From the NCBI GenBank assembly GCA_008636095.1, contig VSJD01000022.1, positions 1 through 15,005 of the forward strand: a DNA stretch of 15,005 nt, in the 5' to 3' direction. The notes beneath the pieces were generated by a model. It was not told where the DNA came from, searched no databases, and was given only the letters and a program-made list of their open reading frames with translations. The position numbers were made by a program, and so were the translations under genes. The stretch comes from Kiritimatiellota bacterium (lineage in GTDB: Bacteria; Verrucomicrobiota; Kiritimatiellia; JAAZAB01). Positions 1 to 6,284 of this stretch are shown here, one piece after another. Position 1 is the stretch's first letter. Each line of letters starts with the position of its first letter.

Positions 1-17
1 GAGTTGGTAAGATTTCC

Positions 18-2540
18 ATGCCTTCTGCTACCGAAAAAAAACTCGTCTTCGCCAACCGCGCGCCACTCATCCCGACTCCTTACGAGGTCGGAATGCGGCG
101 CGTGCTGAACGGCATCCAGCATCACCTTAAATATACCCGGTGTAAAAACTGGGGCTCAGCCACGGATTTCGACAAGTATCTCAGCCTGGCCTATGCCATC
201 CGCGACCTGGCGGTGGACAAGATGATCGCCACCCAGGGCACGTACCAGGTTCAGGACGTCAAACGGGTGTATTACCTGTCCATGGAATTCCTCATGGGAC
301 GCCTGCTGGCGAATAATATTACCGCCCTGAGTGCGGGCGAAGCCACCGGGCAGGCGCTCAAGGAGCTGAGCCTTGATTTCGAGGCTCTGTGCCACAGTGA
401 AACGGACGCCGGCCTGGGCAACGGCGGTCTTGGCCGGCTGGCGGCCTGCTTCCTCGATTCCATGGCCACCTTGGAACTACCGGCCTACGGCTACGGCTTG
501 CGTTACGAACACGGCATGTTCCGCCAGGAACTGGAAAACGGCTGGCAACGCGAGCGGCCGGACGACTGGCTGAAATACGGTTATCCCTGGGAAATGATCC
601 GCCCGGAATATACGATCCCCGTGTTGGTCTACGGCCGAGTTGAAACCGTGCACGGAGCGCAGGGCGCGCTCAATCCCGTCTGGGTGGATTGGCAGTTGTT
701 TGAAGGCGTGCCTTACGACATTCCTATTATCGGCTACCAGGTTAACACCGTCAACTTCCTGCGCCTGTGGAGCTCGCGCGCCAGCGAGGGGTTCCGGCTG
801 GACGTGTTCAACCAGGGCGACTACGTAAACGCCACCCAGCAGAAGAACTGGGCGGAAGTGGTCACCAAGGTCCTCTACCCTTCCGATAACACCACAGCCG
901 GCAAAACCCTGCGGCTTATTCAGGAATATTTCCTGGTCACCTGCTCGATCCGCGATTTGATCCGACGCTACCAGAAAAATCACCGCAACTGGCATGATTT
1001 CCCACGCAAGAACGCCATCCAGTTAAATGACACGCATCCGGCCCTGGCCGTAACTGAGCTGATGCGATTTTTTCACGACGAAATCGGCCTGCCGTGGGAT
1101 ACGGCCTGGGACCTCACCACGCGCAGTCTGGCCTATACCAATCACACAATCATGCCTGAGGCCCTGGAGAAATGGCCCGTGCCGCTGTTGGAAAAAGTCC
1201 TGCCCCGGCACCTGCAGATCATTTACGAAATCAACCGGCGCTTTCTCCAGCAGGTCGAGGTACGCTATCCCAACGACATGGAACGCATGCGCGCAATGTC
1301 GCTCATCGAGGAAAGTACGCCCAAGCAGGCGCGTATGGCCAACCTGGCGATCGTCGGCTGCCACTCGGTAAATGGCGTCTCGGCCTTGCATACGGACTTG
1401 CTCAAAACCAAAGTATTCCCCGAATTCACCGCCATGTTTCCCGGCCGATTCAACAACAAGACCAATGGCATCACCCAGCGCAGATGGCTGTTGGTATGCA
1501 ATCCGCCGCTGGCCCGGTTGATCACGGACACGATTGGCGAAGCCTGGGTCAAGGATTTGGACAAACTCCAATGCCTGGAATCTTTTGCCGATGACCCCGG
1601 TTTTCAAAAAGCCTTTCTTGAAGCCAAGCGGCAGAACAAACTGGGCCTGGCCAAAATTATCCGCAAGCTTACCGGCGAAACGGTGGACCCCGACTCGCTG
1701 TTCGATGTGCAGGTCAAACGTCTGCATGAGTACAAGCGCCAGCTTTTGAACACCTTGCATATCATCACGCTTTACCACCGGCTCAAGGCCGATCCCGGCC
1801 TTAACATGGTGCCGCGCACGTTCCTCTTCGGCGCCAAGGCGGCACCCAGTTATACGGCGGCAAAATACATCATCAAACTGATCACCAGCCTGGGTGACCG
1901 GATCAACAACGATCCGGATGTCCGCGACCGCCTTAAAGTTGTGTTTCTGCCCGACTACGAAGTTTCGCTGGCGGAGCGGATCATTCCCGCCGCGGACCTC
2001 TCCGAGCAGATTTCCACAGCCGGCACGGAGGCTTCTGGCACCGGCAATATGAAATTGGCACTCAACGGGGCTTTAACCATCGGCACGTGGGACGGGGCCA
2101 CTATTGAGATTGCCCAGGCCGTGGGACGTGAAAATATTTTCATTTTCGGGTATCGTACTTCGCAACTTGCCCGGCTTGCGCCCGTGTATAATCCGCGCGA
2201 GTTTTATCAGACCGACCCGGAATTAAAACTGGCACTGGATGCCATCCGCAACAACCAGTTCTCACCCGAGTCCCCCACCCTGTTTGCCGATCTGTACACC
2301 GCGCTCATGGAAAGGGGCGACCGATATTTTCTGCTGGCCGATTATCGTCCCTATGTAAACGCACAGGCAAAGGTCTCGGCCTTGTATCGCCACCGGCGTC
2401 TCTGGGCGCGCCAAGCCATTCTAAATGTGGCACGCATGGGCCGGTTTTCCAGCGACCGTACCATCCGCGAATACGCGCGCGATATCTGGCATATCAAACC
2501 GCTCTCCATCCGCCTCGACGCCGCCGAGCAGGCACCCTGA
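18..2540 (+). CDS. glgP: Glycogen/starch/maltodextrin phosphorylase
   Basis: Glycosyltransferase family 35 enzyme that releases glucose-1-phosphate from alpha-1,4-glucans with PLP and phosphate, in the cytoplasm. At 840 residues it has the usual family length. Visible family motifs are YYLSMEFLMGR near residue 85, GNGGLGRLAACFLDS near 134, VQVKRLHEYKRQLLN near 564, and the PLP site EASGTGNMK with Lys679, followed by NGALTIGTWDGA. The segment GAKAAPSYTAAK departs slightly from the common GGKAAPGYYMAK. The ATG at 18 has only a weak upstream purine stretch (GGTAAG). No in-frame stop lies between it and base 1, so an upstream extension cannot be excluded, but MPSATEKK followed by a typical phosphorylase N-terminus is reasonable. 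No glycogen synthase or branching enzyme is adjacent. Identity is very secure; preference for glycogen over maltodextrin cannot be read from the sequence. Confidence 0.97.
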   Translation: MPSATEKKLVFANRAPLIPTPYEVGMRRVLNGIQHHLKYTRCKNWGSATDFDKYLSLAYAIRDLAVDKMIATQGTYQVQDVKRVYYLSMEFLMGRLLANNITALSAGEATGQALKELSLDFEALCHSETDAGLGNGGLGRLAACFLDSMATLELPAYGYGLRYEHGMFRQELENGWQRERPDDWLKYGYPWEMIRPEYTIPVLVYGRVETVHGAQGALNPVWVDWQLFEGVPYDIPIIGYQVNTVNFLRLWSSRASEGFRLDVFNQGDYVNATQQKNWAEVVTKVLYPSDNTTAGKTLRLIQEYFLVTCSIRDLIRRYQKNHRNWHDFPRKNAIQLNDTHPALAVTELMRFFHDEIGLPWDTAWDLTTRSLAYTNHTIMPEALEKWPVPLLEKVLPRHLQIIYEINRRFLQQVEVRYPNDMERMRAMSLIEESTPKQARMANLAIVGCHSVNGVSALHTDLLKTKVFPEFTAMFPGRFNNKTNGITQRRWLLVCNPPLARLITDTIGEAWVKDLDKLQCLESFADDPGFQKAFLEAKRQNKLGLAKIIRKLTGETVDPDSLFDVQVKRLHEYKRQLLNTLHIITLYHRLKADPGLNMVPRTFLFGAKAAPSYTAAKYIIKLITSLGDRINNDPDVRDRLKVVFLPDYEVSLAERIIPAADLSEQISTAGTEASGTGNMKLALNGALTIGTWDGATIEIAQAVGRENIFIFGYRTSQLARLAPVYNPREFYQTDPELKLALDAIRNNQFSPESPTLFADLYTALMERGDRYFLLADYRPYVNAQAKVSALYRHRRLWARQAILNVARMGRFSSDRTIREYARDIWHIKPLSIRLDAAEQAP

Positions 2541-2557
2541 GCAAAACACGAAAACGC

Positions 2558-2587
2558 TTGATACTCAGGCTTCATTCATGGTATGAA
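2558..2587 (+). promoter_or_regulatory. Possible sigma70-type promoter with a dyad at the -10 box
   Basis: TTGATA (2558-2563) and TATGAA (2582-2587) are separated by 18 bases in the short gap after glgP, about 45 bases before the ankyrin gene start. A 6-base dyad, ATTCAT-GGT-ATGAAT (2574-2588), overlaps the -10 box and could be an operator or chance. The -35 matches 5 of 6 consensus bases and the -10 matches 4 of 6. Suggestive only. Confidence 0.35.
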
Positions 2588-2630
2588 TAGTCTATTAAAG
2601 AGGGGAATGTTGTCTCAGGAGGTCATCATC

Positions 2631-3506
2631 ATGAAAGCCATTAGATGGATTGCGATGCTTGGGATCTGTTGCCTGTCCGTTCCGGTTTTCGGTGATCCCG
2701 ACCTCGCGGAGTCGTCCGACAAGTCAGAGAGTCGGGACATGGCGGGGGTCACCAACGTGACGGGTGTCACCAATATTACCGCGCCTGAACCGACAGCTAC
2801 GCCTGAACCGACAGCTACGCCTGAACCGACAGCTACGGCGGTAACCAACGCGGAAGTTGCGGCTGTGACGGGTGTCACCAATATTACCGCGCCTGAACCG
2901 GCAATTACGGCGGTGACCAACGCAGACGTTGTGGCGCCCACGCCGCCCAACGTCAACGCGTCCATTGCCAACGACGGCTCCACCGCATTGCACGAGGCAG
3001 CCCAGTTCAACCGGTTGGACGAAGTCAAGCTCCTGCTGGAAAAGGGCGCCGCGATCAATGCCGCCAACAACGTCGGCATTACACCCTTGCACCTGGCCGC
3101 GCTGGCCGGGCACACCGATATGGTCACTTTACTCCTGGCCCACAATGCCGATGTCAATGCCAAGGATGTCTTTGGTCTGACGCCCCTGCACTTCGCCGCG
3201 CAATATGGGCACGTGGATACCATCAAAGTGTTGCTCAATAACGGCGCCGAGATCGAATCCCAAACCTATACCCAGGGACTGACCCCTTTGCATTGGGCGG
3301 CCTTCTGGGGCCATATCGAAAGTGTTCAATGCCTGCTGAGTTCCGGCGCCGACATTAACGCCAGCGACAATACCGGCAACACGCCCTTGACTTGGGCCGA
3401 GGCCTACGGACAACACGACATGGCCCGCCTCCTGGCCCGCAAAGGCGGCAAGGGCCATAATCACGAAAAGCTCTACGGGCTGGATGCCTCGTGGCATCTT
3501 GACTAA
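2631..3506 (+). CDS. Secreted ankyrin-repeat protein with a Thr/Pro-rich linker
   Basis: Predicted exported protein of 291 residues from the ATG at 2631. That start is chosen because a perfect AGGAGG (2617-2622) lies 8 bases upstream and it opens directly onto a signal peptide (MKAIRWIAMLGICCLSVPVFG, likely cut near residue 21). An in-frame ATG at 2583 would bury the signal. Residues about 38-105 form a low-complexity linker of VTNxT and PEPTAT units. Residues about 116-275 are five ankyrin repeats, with TALHEAA, TPLHLAALAGH, TPLHFAAQYGH, TPLHWAAFWGH and TPLTWAEAYGQ at the helix starts. It ends with a short His/Lys tail. Ankyrin repeats bind proteins, so an extracytoplasmic scaffold or binding role is inferred; no enzymatic domain is seen. 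The preceding gene ends 90 bases upstream, and this gene may have its own promoter. Confidence 0.88.
   Translation: MKAIRWIAMLGICCLSVPVFGDPDLAESSDKSESRDMAGVTNVTGVTNITAPEPTATPEPTATPEPTATAVTNAEVAAVTGVTNITAPEPAITAVTNADVVAPTPPNVNASIANDGSTALHEAAQFNRLDEVKLLLEKGAAINAANNVGITPLHLAALAGHTDMVTLLLAHNADVNAKDVFGLTPLHFAAQYGHVDTIKVLLNNGAEIESQTYTQGLTPLHWAAFWGHIESVQCLLSSGADINASDNTGNTPLTWAEAYGQHDMARLLARKGGKGHNHEKLYGLDASWHLD
2757..2900 (+). repeat. In-frame minisatellite of the ankyrin protein linker
   Basis: An exact 36-base direct repeat occurs at 2757-2792 and 2865-2900, spaced 108 bases apart. Between and overlapping them are three perfect 18-base copies (CCTGAACCGACAGCTACG) at 2784-2837, encoding PEPTAT three times. 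All periods are multiples of three, so copy-number change would lengthen or shorten the linker without a frameshift. Confidence 0.9.
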
Positions 3507-3509
3507 AAG

Positions 3510-3628
3510 AAATGGTTGATGGCAGATGGTATATGGCTGATTGATCCTAAGTTTACAACTTCTCACCTTTGGCGGGTTATTTTCCTGTCGGGATAAAGTC
3601 ATCAACCATTGACCATTAACCATTTTAT
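3510..3628. repeat. Spacer element: paired inverted 7-base-period arrays
   Basis: The left array at 3512-3546 reads as five successive heptamers: ATGGTTG, ATGGCAG, ATGGTAT, ATGGCTG, ATTGATC. The right edge (3600-3626) carries the same kind of array in reverse orientation; its complement reads ATGGTTA, ATGGTCA, ATGGTTG. AATGGTTGATG (3511-3521) and CATCAACCATT (3600-3610) are an exact 11-base inverted pair. The spacer between the ankyrin and PHP genes could therefore fold back on itself. No T-tract terminator is visible. Confidence 0.75.
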
Positions 3629-3633
3629 CGCCG

Positions 3634-4482
3634 ATGCTTGCCGATTACCATATTCATACGGAGCTCTGCCAACACGCCGAAGGTAAAGTCTCCGCATTTC
3701 GCGCGCGGGCCGTTGATCTGGGTCTGCCGGAAATTTGTTTCACCGATCATGTGCCCAACCCGGATGGCTACGATCCGGTCAATCGCATGCGTCTCGACCA
3801 GTTTTCACTATATCGGACAATGGTTGCGGACTTGGCACGCACAAGCCAACCGGTGGTCCTGTTTGGCGTCGAAGCCGATTATTACGACGGTTGTGAACGC
3901 TTTCTCCAGGATTGGCTCCCGCGCCAGGAGTTCGACCTGGTACTCGGCTCAGTGCATTACATCAATAATTGGGGATTCGATAATCCCGACGAACGGCACG
4001 TGTGGGATTCCGTGGATGTAACGAATACCTGGCGGACCTATTTTGACCTCATCGGCAAGCTGGCTGACATCCGATTGACTGACAGGCAATTGCCTGACAG
4101 CCGATTGGCTGACCGCCGATTGGCTGATGTGGTTGGACACCTGGACCTGCCCAAAAAATTTGGACACCGGCCCTCCGACCTGGATTTGAGGGAAATGGCT
4201 CAGCCCGCCCTGGACCGCGTGGCCGCCGCCGGCATGGCCATCGAAATCAATTCCTCCGGCCTGCGCCGCCAGGTCCATGAAATCTACCCCTCCGCCCTGC
4301 TCCTGTCGCTGGCGAAGGAAAGGGATATTCCAATCTGTTTCGGCTCCGATGCGCATCGGCCGGAGGAAGTGGGCTGGCAGTTCGACGCCTCGCTGGCACT
4401 GGCCCGCTCGGTTGGCTACACCCACGCCGTGCAATACCGTCGCCGCCAGCCCCTGTCCTACGCATTGCCGACGGGGGTGTAA
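3634..4482 (+). CDS. hisJ: PHP-family histidinol-phosphatase (HisJ/HisK type)
   Basis: Metal-dependent phosphatase of the PHP superfamily, expected to dephosphorylate L-histidinol phosphate in histidine biosynthesis. The protein has 282 residues, close to the family norm. Metal-site motifs are all visible: DYHIHTELCQHAEG (residues 4-17), CFTDHVPNP (35-43), GVEADYY (78-84), GSVHYI (105-110), VVGHLDLPKKFG (166-177), EINSSGL (204-210) and CFGSDAHRPEEVG (235-247). Residues 142-166 are an odd run of five LxDxx pentapeptides encoded by a 15-base tandem repeat, probably an insertion just before the conserved GHLD motif. The ATG at 3634 places the first metal motif at residue 4, as in relatives, but no clear ribosome binding site precedes it. 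No other his genes are adjacent. Histidinol-phosphatase is the best call; another PHP phosphoesterase is possible. Confidence 0.87.
   Translation: MLADYHIHTELCQHAEGKVSAFRARAVDLGLPEICFTDHVPNPDGYDPVNRMRLDQFSLYRTMVADLARTSQPVVLFGVEADYYDGCERFLQDWLPRQEFDLVLGSVHYINNWGFDNPDERHVWDSVDVTNTWRTYFDLIGKLADIRLTDRQLPDSRLADRRLADVVGHLDLPKKFGHRPSDLDLREMAQPALDRVAAAGMAIEINSSGLRRQVHEIYPSALLLSLAKERDIPICFGSDAHRPEEVGWQFDASLALARSVGYTHAVQYRRRQPLSYALPTGV
4060..4134 (+). repeat. Intragenic 15-base tandem repeat in the PHP gene
   Basis: Five imperfect 15-base units, each with a core close to TTGGCTGAC, encode LADIR, LTDRQ, LPDSR, LADRR and LADVV. The period is exactly five codons, so the reading frame is kept. It resembles the spacer arrays in character but has a frame-compatible period. 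Confidence 0.85.
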
Positions 4483-4516
4483 GACAAATTCTTTGGTGAT
4501 AACTGGGCAATGTTCT

Positions 4517-4543
4517 GTTGGCAGGGCAGATGCGCCTGCCAAC
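4517..4543. terminator. Strong stem-loop after the PHP gene
   Basis: GTTGGCAGG (4517-4525) pairs perfectly with CCTGCCAAC (4535-4543), and an inner GCA/TGC could extend the stem. It lies about 35 bases past the stop of the PHP gene. No T-tract follows, so it may be a processing or protective hairpin rather than an intrinsic terminator. Confidence 0.4.
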
Positions 4544-4720
4544 CAGTCGCGATATTATCCCCGCCTGTGCTTTTTGACACGATTGGGTCGCAGACATAGC
4601 CCACGTTAGTGTCTACATCCTCAATATGTATGCTTTTTGCGGAGAAGACGAGCGAGTTAAACGTTGCCTTGGCCTCTTCCTTCCTATAACGGAGAAGATT
4701 GGGTGGCATGTAAACGCAGG

Positions 4721-4877
4721 GCGAATTTCGCTTCCCGCGCAAGCGGGATTTGAAAAGCGAGGCAAGTTTGGCTCAGATGCACCGGCGGCGCGCGAAGCGC
4801 CATACTCGTGTATGCGCAAGTGCGGCAACGGCGCAGATGAACCAAAATCGCCGCAGCCTTTTTCAAACGAAATTCGC
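4721..4877. repeat. 157-base imperfect palindrome, MITE- or REP-like, between convergent genes
   Basis: Nested inverted pairs share almost the same centre near 4807: GCGAATTTCG (4721-4730) with CGAAATTCGC (4868-4877), exact; TTTGAAAA (4749-4756) with TTTTCAAA (4860-4867), exact; TTTGGCTCA (4767-4775) with TGAACCAAA (4838-4846), one mismatch; CATAC (4801-4805) with GTATG (4810-4814), exact, around a TCGT loop. The left arm also contains an independent 6-base-pair hairpin with a GCAA loop (4733-4748) that the right arm lacks. Weakly open frames cross the element, but none starts or ends in a gene-like way. The rest of the 4483-4932 spacer shows only the 4517 hairpin and the 4906 terminator. Confidence 0.75.
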
Positions 4878-4905
4878 GCTGCTATTCACGATGACAGGCA
4901 ACAAG

Positions 4906-4932
4906 AAAAAATTGGCTGCGGCACAAGCCGCA
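4906..4932 (-). terminator. Rho-independent terminator of the M23 peptidase gene
   Basis: Read on the minus strand, the stem TGCGGC pairs with GCCGCA around a TTGT loop, and the 3' side is followed by AGCCAATTTTTTC. The stem abuts the TAA stop codon of the minus-strand peptidase gene (4933-4935). The six-T run and its position directly after the stop make this convincing, although the stem is short. Confidence 0.7.
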
Positions 4933-6102
4933 TTAGTAATACATCAGCATGTCACGCCACTTTTCGCCTTCACGACCCAGGCGCCACAGGCCTTTCCGAT
5001 AAATGACCAGGTGACAACCGTTGCGACCGAGCGCATCCGGATCCACGCGCAGAATCGCGCTCTTATGCGCTCCCAGTAGCTGGCGTTCAGATTCCGTGGC
5101 ATTACGCCCCTTGATTGGCAAACCATCCTCCGCGACCGCCAGTTGAAGGCCGGCCCCCCGATAGGGCGCGCCTTCCCAGAGGCACGGGTAGCGATTAAAA
5201 TAATCCGGTTTGCGCCGCGCTGACAGCACGATTTCGAAGGCCGCCGGCAAAGTGGCCATGTATTGAAAAACATCAAAGTCCGGGCACTGGCGCTGGCGCT
5301 CAAACACCGCCAGGGGATCCACGCCCAGCAGGTTCCACCCGTTGAAATTGCCGTGATCGTTTTTTAATTTATGCGTACGGAACCACTGGTTGACCCGCGC
5401 GTTCAGGATCAGCCCGACTTCGAAATGGAGGTGCGCCTGGATCAGGGGGATCGGCGGATTGGCCGTGTTGCCGATGATCCCCAGCACGTCCCCCGCTTTT
5501 ACGCATTGTCCCCGGATCACGCTGGGCGAGAGGGCCGCCAGATGCGCGTAGAGCGTATAGACCATCCCGGAAGGACAAGCATGGGTAAGCACCACATATT
5601 TGCCGTAATTCGAATTCCCGGCTTTCGTATTGACATAGGCCACGGCCCCGTCCGCCACGGCATACACGGCATCTTGTGGACGGCCGGCGGCATCCCGTTG
5701 GCCGGCGGCGATATCCACCCCCTCATGAAAGGACGCCGCCAGGCCTTTGCCATAACTGGCAGTGCGCACTGAGCCGAACAGCGCGGATTCGGGCCGGCCG
5801 GAGGCCGTCGGCTGAAATACGTCGGGGTCATTACGGTCAAGCACCTGGTCAGTGGGAAACACGAGATACCGGAACGGGTTGATCGCCGGCCGGCCAATGA
5901 GTGGCAGGTCCAAGCCCGGCGTTTCCGATTCTGCGTCCGGCGGGCCCGGTTGCTTTGCCCGGAAGCACAGATACAAAACCAATCCCACGAAGACAAGTTC
6001 GAAGATCACAAGCAGGGCTATGGCTCCATACCGACGGCTATTATCTCCTAACTTCATGAGGGGAGAGATAATATGTGGAATCAAACGAGACGCAAGCACC
6101 AT
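4933..6102 (-). CDS. Membrane-anchored M23 (LytM-like) metallopeptidase
   Basis: Predicted zinc endopeptidase of family M23, which cuts peptidoglycan cross-links or stem peptides. A signal-anchor helix (residues about 25-47) places it at the inner membrane facing the periplasm. The LytM site is complete: HEGVD (His126, Asp130), YAHL (His187) and HLHFEV (His224, His226), with typical flanks VYAVADGAVAYV, YGKYVVLTH and VKAGDVLGIIGNT. Residues about 255-389 form a C-terminal region I do not recognise. The whole open frame is 389 residues. The alternative start Met16 (base 6057) gives MKLGDNSRRYG before the helix and looks more natural, but neither start has a clear ribosome binding site. The gene is convergent with the PHP gene, divergent from the polyamine genes, and ends at its own terminator. 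Because all five site residues are kept, an active peptidase is more likely than a LytM activator such as EnvC or NlpD. Confidence 0.88.
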   Translation of the reverse strand: MVLASRLIPHIISPLMKLGDNSRRYGAIALLVIFELVFVGLVLYLCFRAKQPGPPDAESETPGLDLPLIGRPAINPFRYLVFPTDQVLDRNDPDVFQPTASGRPESALFGSVRTASYGKGLAASFHEGVDIAAGQRDAAGRPQDAVYAVADGAVAYVNTKAGNSNYGKYVVLTHACPSGMVYTLYAHLAALSPSVIRGQCVKAGDVLGIIGNTANPPIPLIQAHLHFEVGLILNARVNQWFRTHKLKNDHGNFNGWNLLGVDPLAVFERQRQCPDFDVFQYMATLPAAFEIVLSARRKPDYFNRYPCLWEGAPYRGAGLQLAVAEDGLPIKGRNATESERQLLGAHKSAILRVDPDALGRNGCHLVIYRKGLWRLGREGEKWRDMLMYY

Positions 6103-6122
6103 GAGTACGCCAAAAAAATAAC

Positions 6123-6150
6123 TTGCCGTGGTGCGCCGCGCGTGTATAAA
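6123..6150 (+). promoter_or_regulatory. Possible promoter for the arginine decarboxylase gene
   Basis: TTGCCG (6123-6128) and TATAAA (6145-6150) are spaced 16 bases apart in the divergent intergenic region. Transcription would begin near 6157, giving a leader of about 130 bases that contains the inverted heptamer arrays at 6167-6237. The match to sigma70 is moderate (4/6 and 5/6). Confidence 0.35.
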
Positions 6151-6166
6151 GAATGATGTAACAAGG

Positions 6167-6237
6167 AGTCAGAATTCAGAATGAGGAAAACCATGCCAGG
6201 AGCCAGAATTCGGAATTCTATCTTCTATCTTCTGACT
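6167..6237. repeat. Inverted 7-base-period arrays in the speA leader
   Basis: The left array reads AGTCAGA, ATTCAGA, ATGAGGA (6167-6187). The complement of the right array (6201-6237) reads AGTCAGA, AGATAGA, AGATAGA, ATTCCGA, ATTCTGG. AGTCAGAA (6167-6174) and TTCTGACT (6230-6237) are an exact inverted pair at the outer edges. The architecture matches the other spacers, with a different heptamer word. Confidence 0.7.
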
Positions 6238-6284
6238 ACTTGTGAGCGGTCGGGACGGCACGGGGCGCCTTGCAAGGGGACGGC

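Noticed and set aside
2583..2630. Earlier ATG start for the ankyrin protein
   Set aside because: It would place 16 residues before the signal peptide, overlaps the possible -10 box, and lacks the perfect AGGAGG that serves the ATG at 2631.
4626..5006. Plus-strand open frame of about 126 codons in the 4483-4932 spacer
   Set aside because: It runs through the palindromic element and into the antisense of the M23 gene, lacks a ribosome binding site and has no protein-like features.
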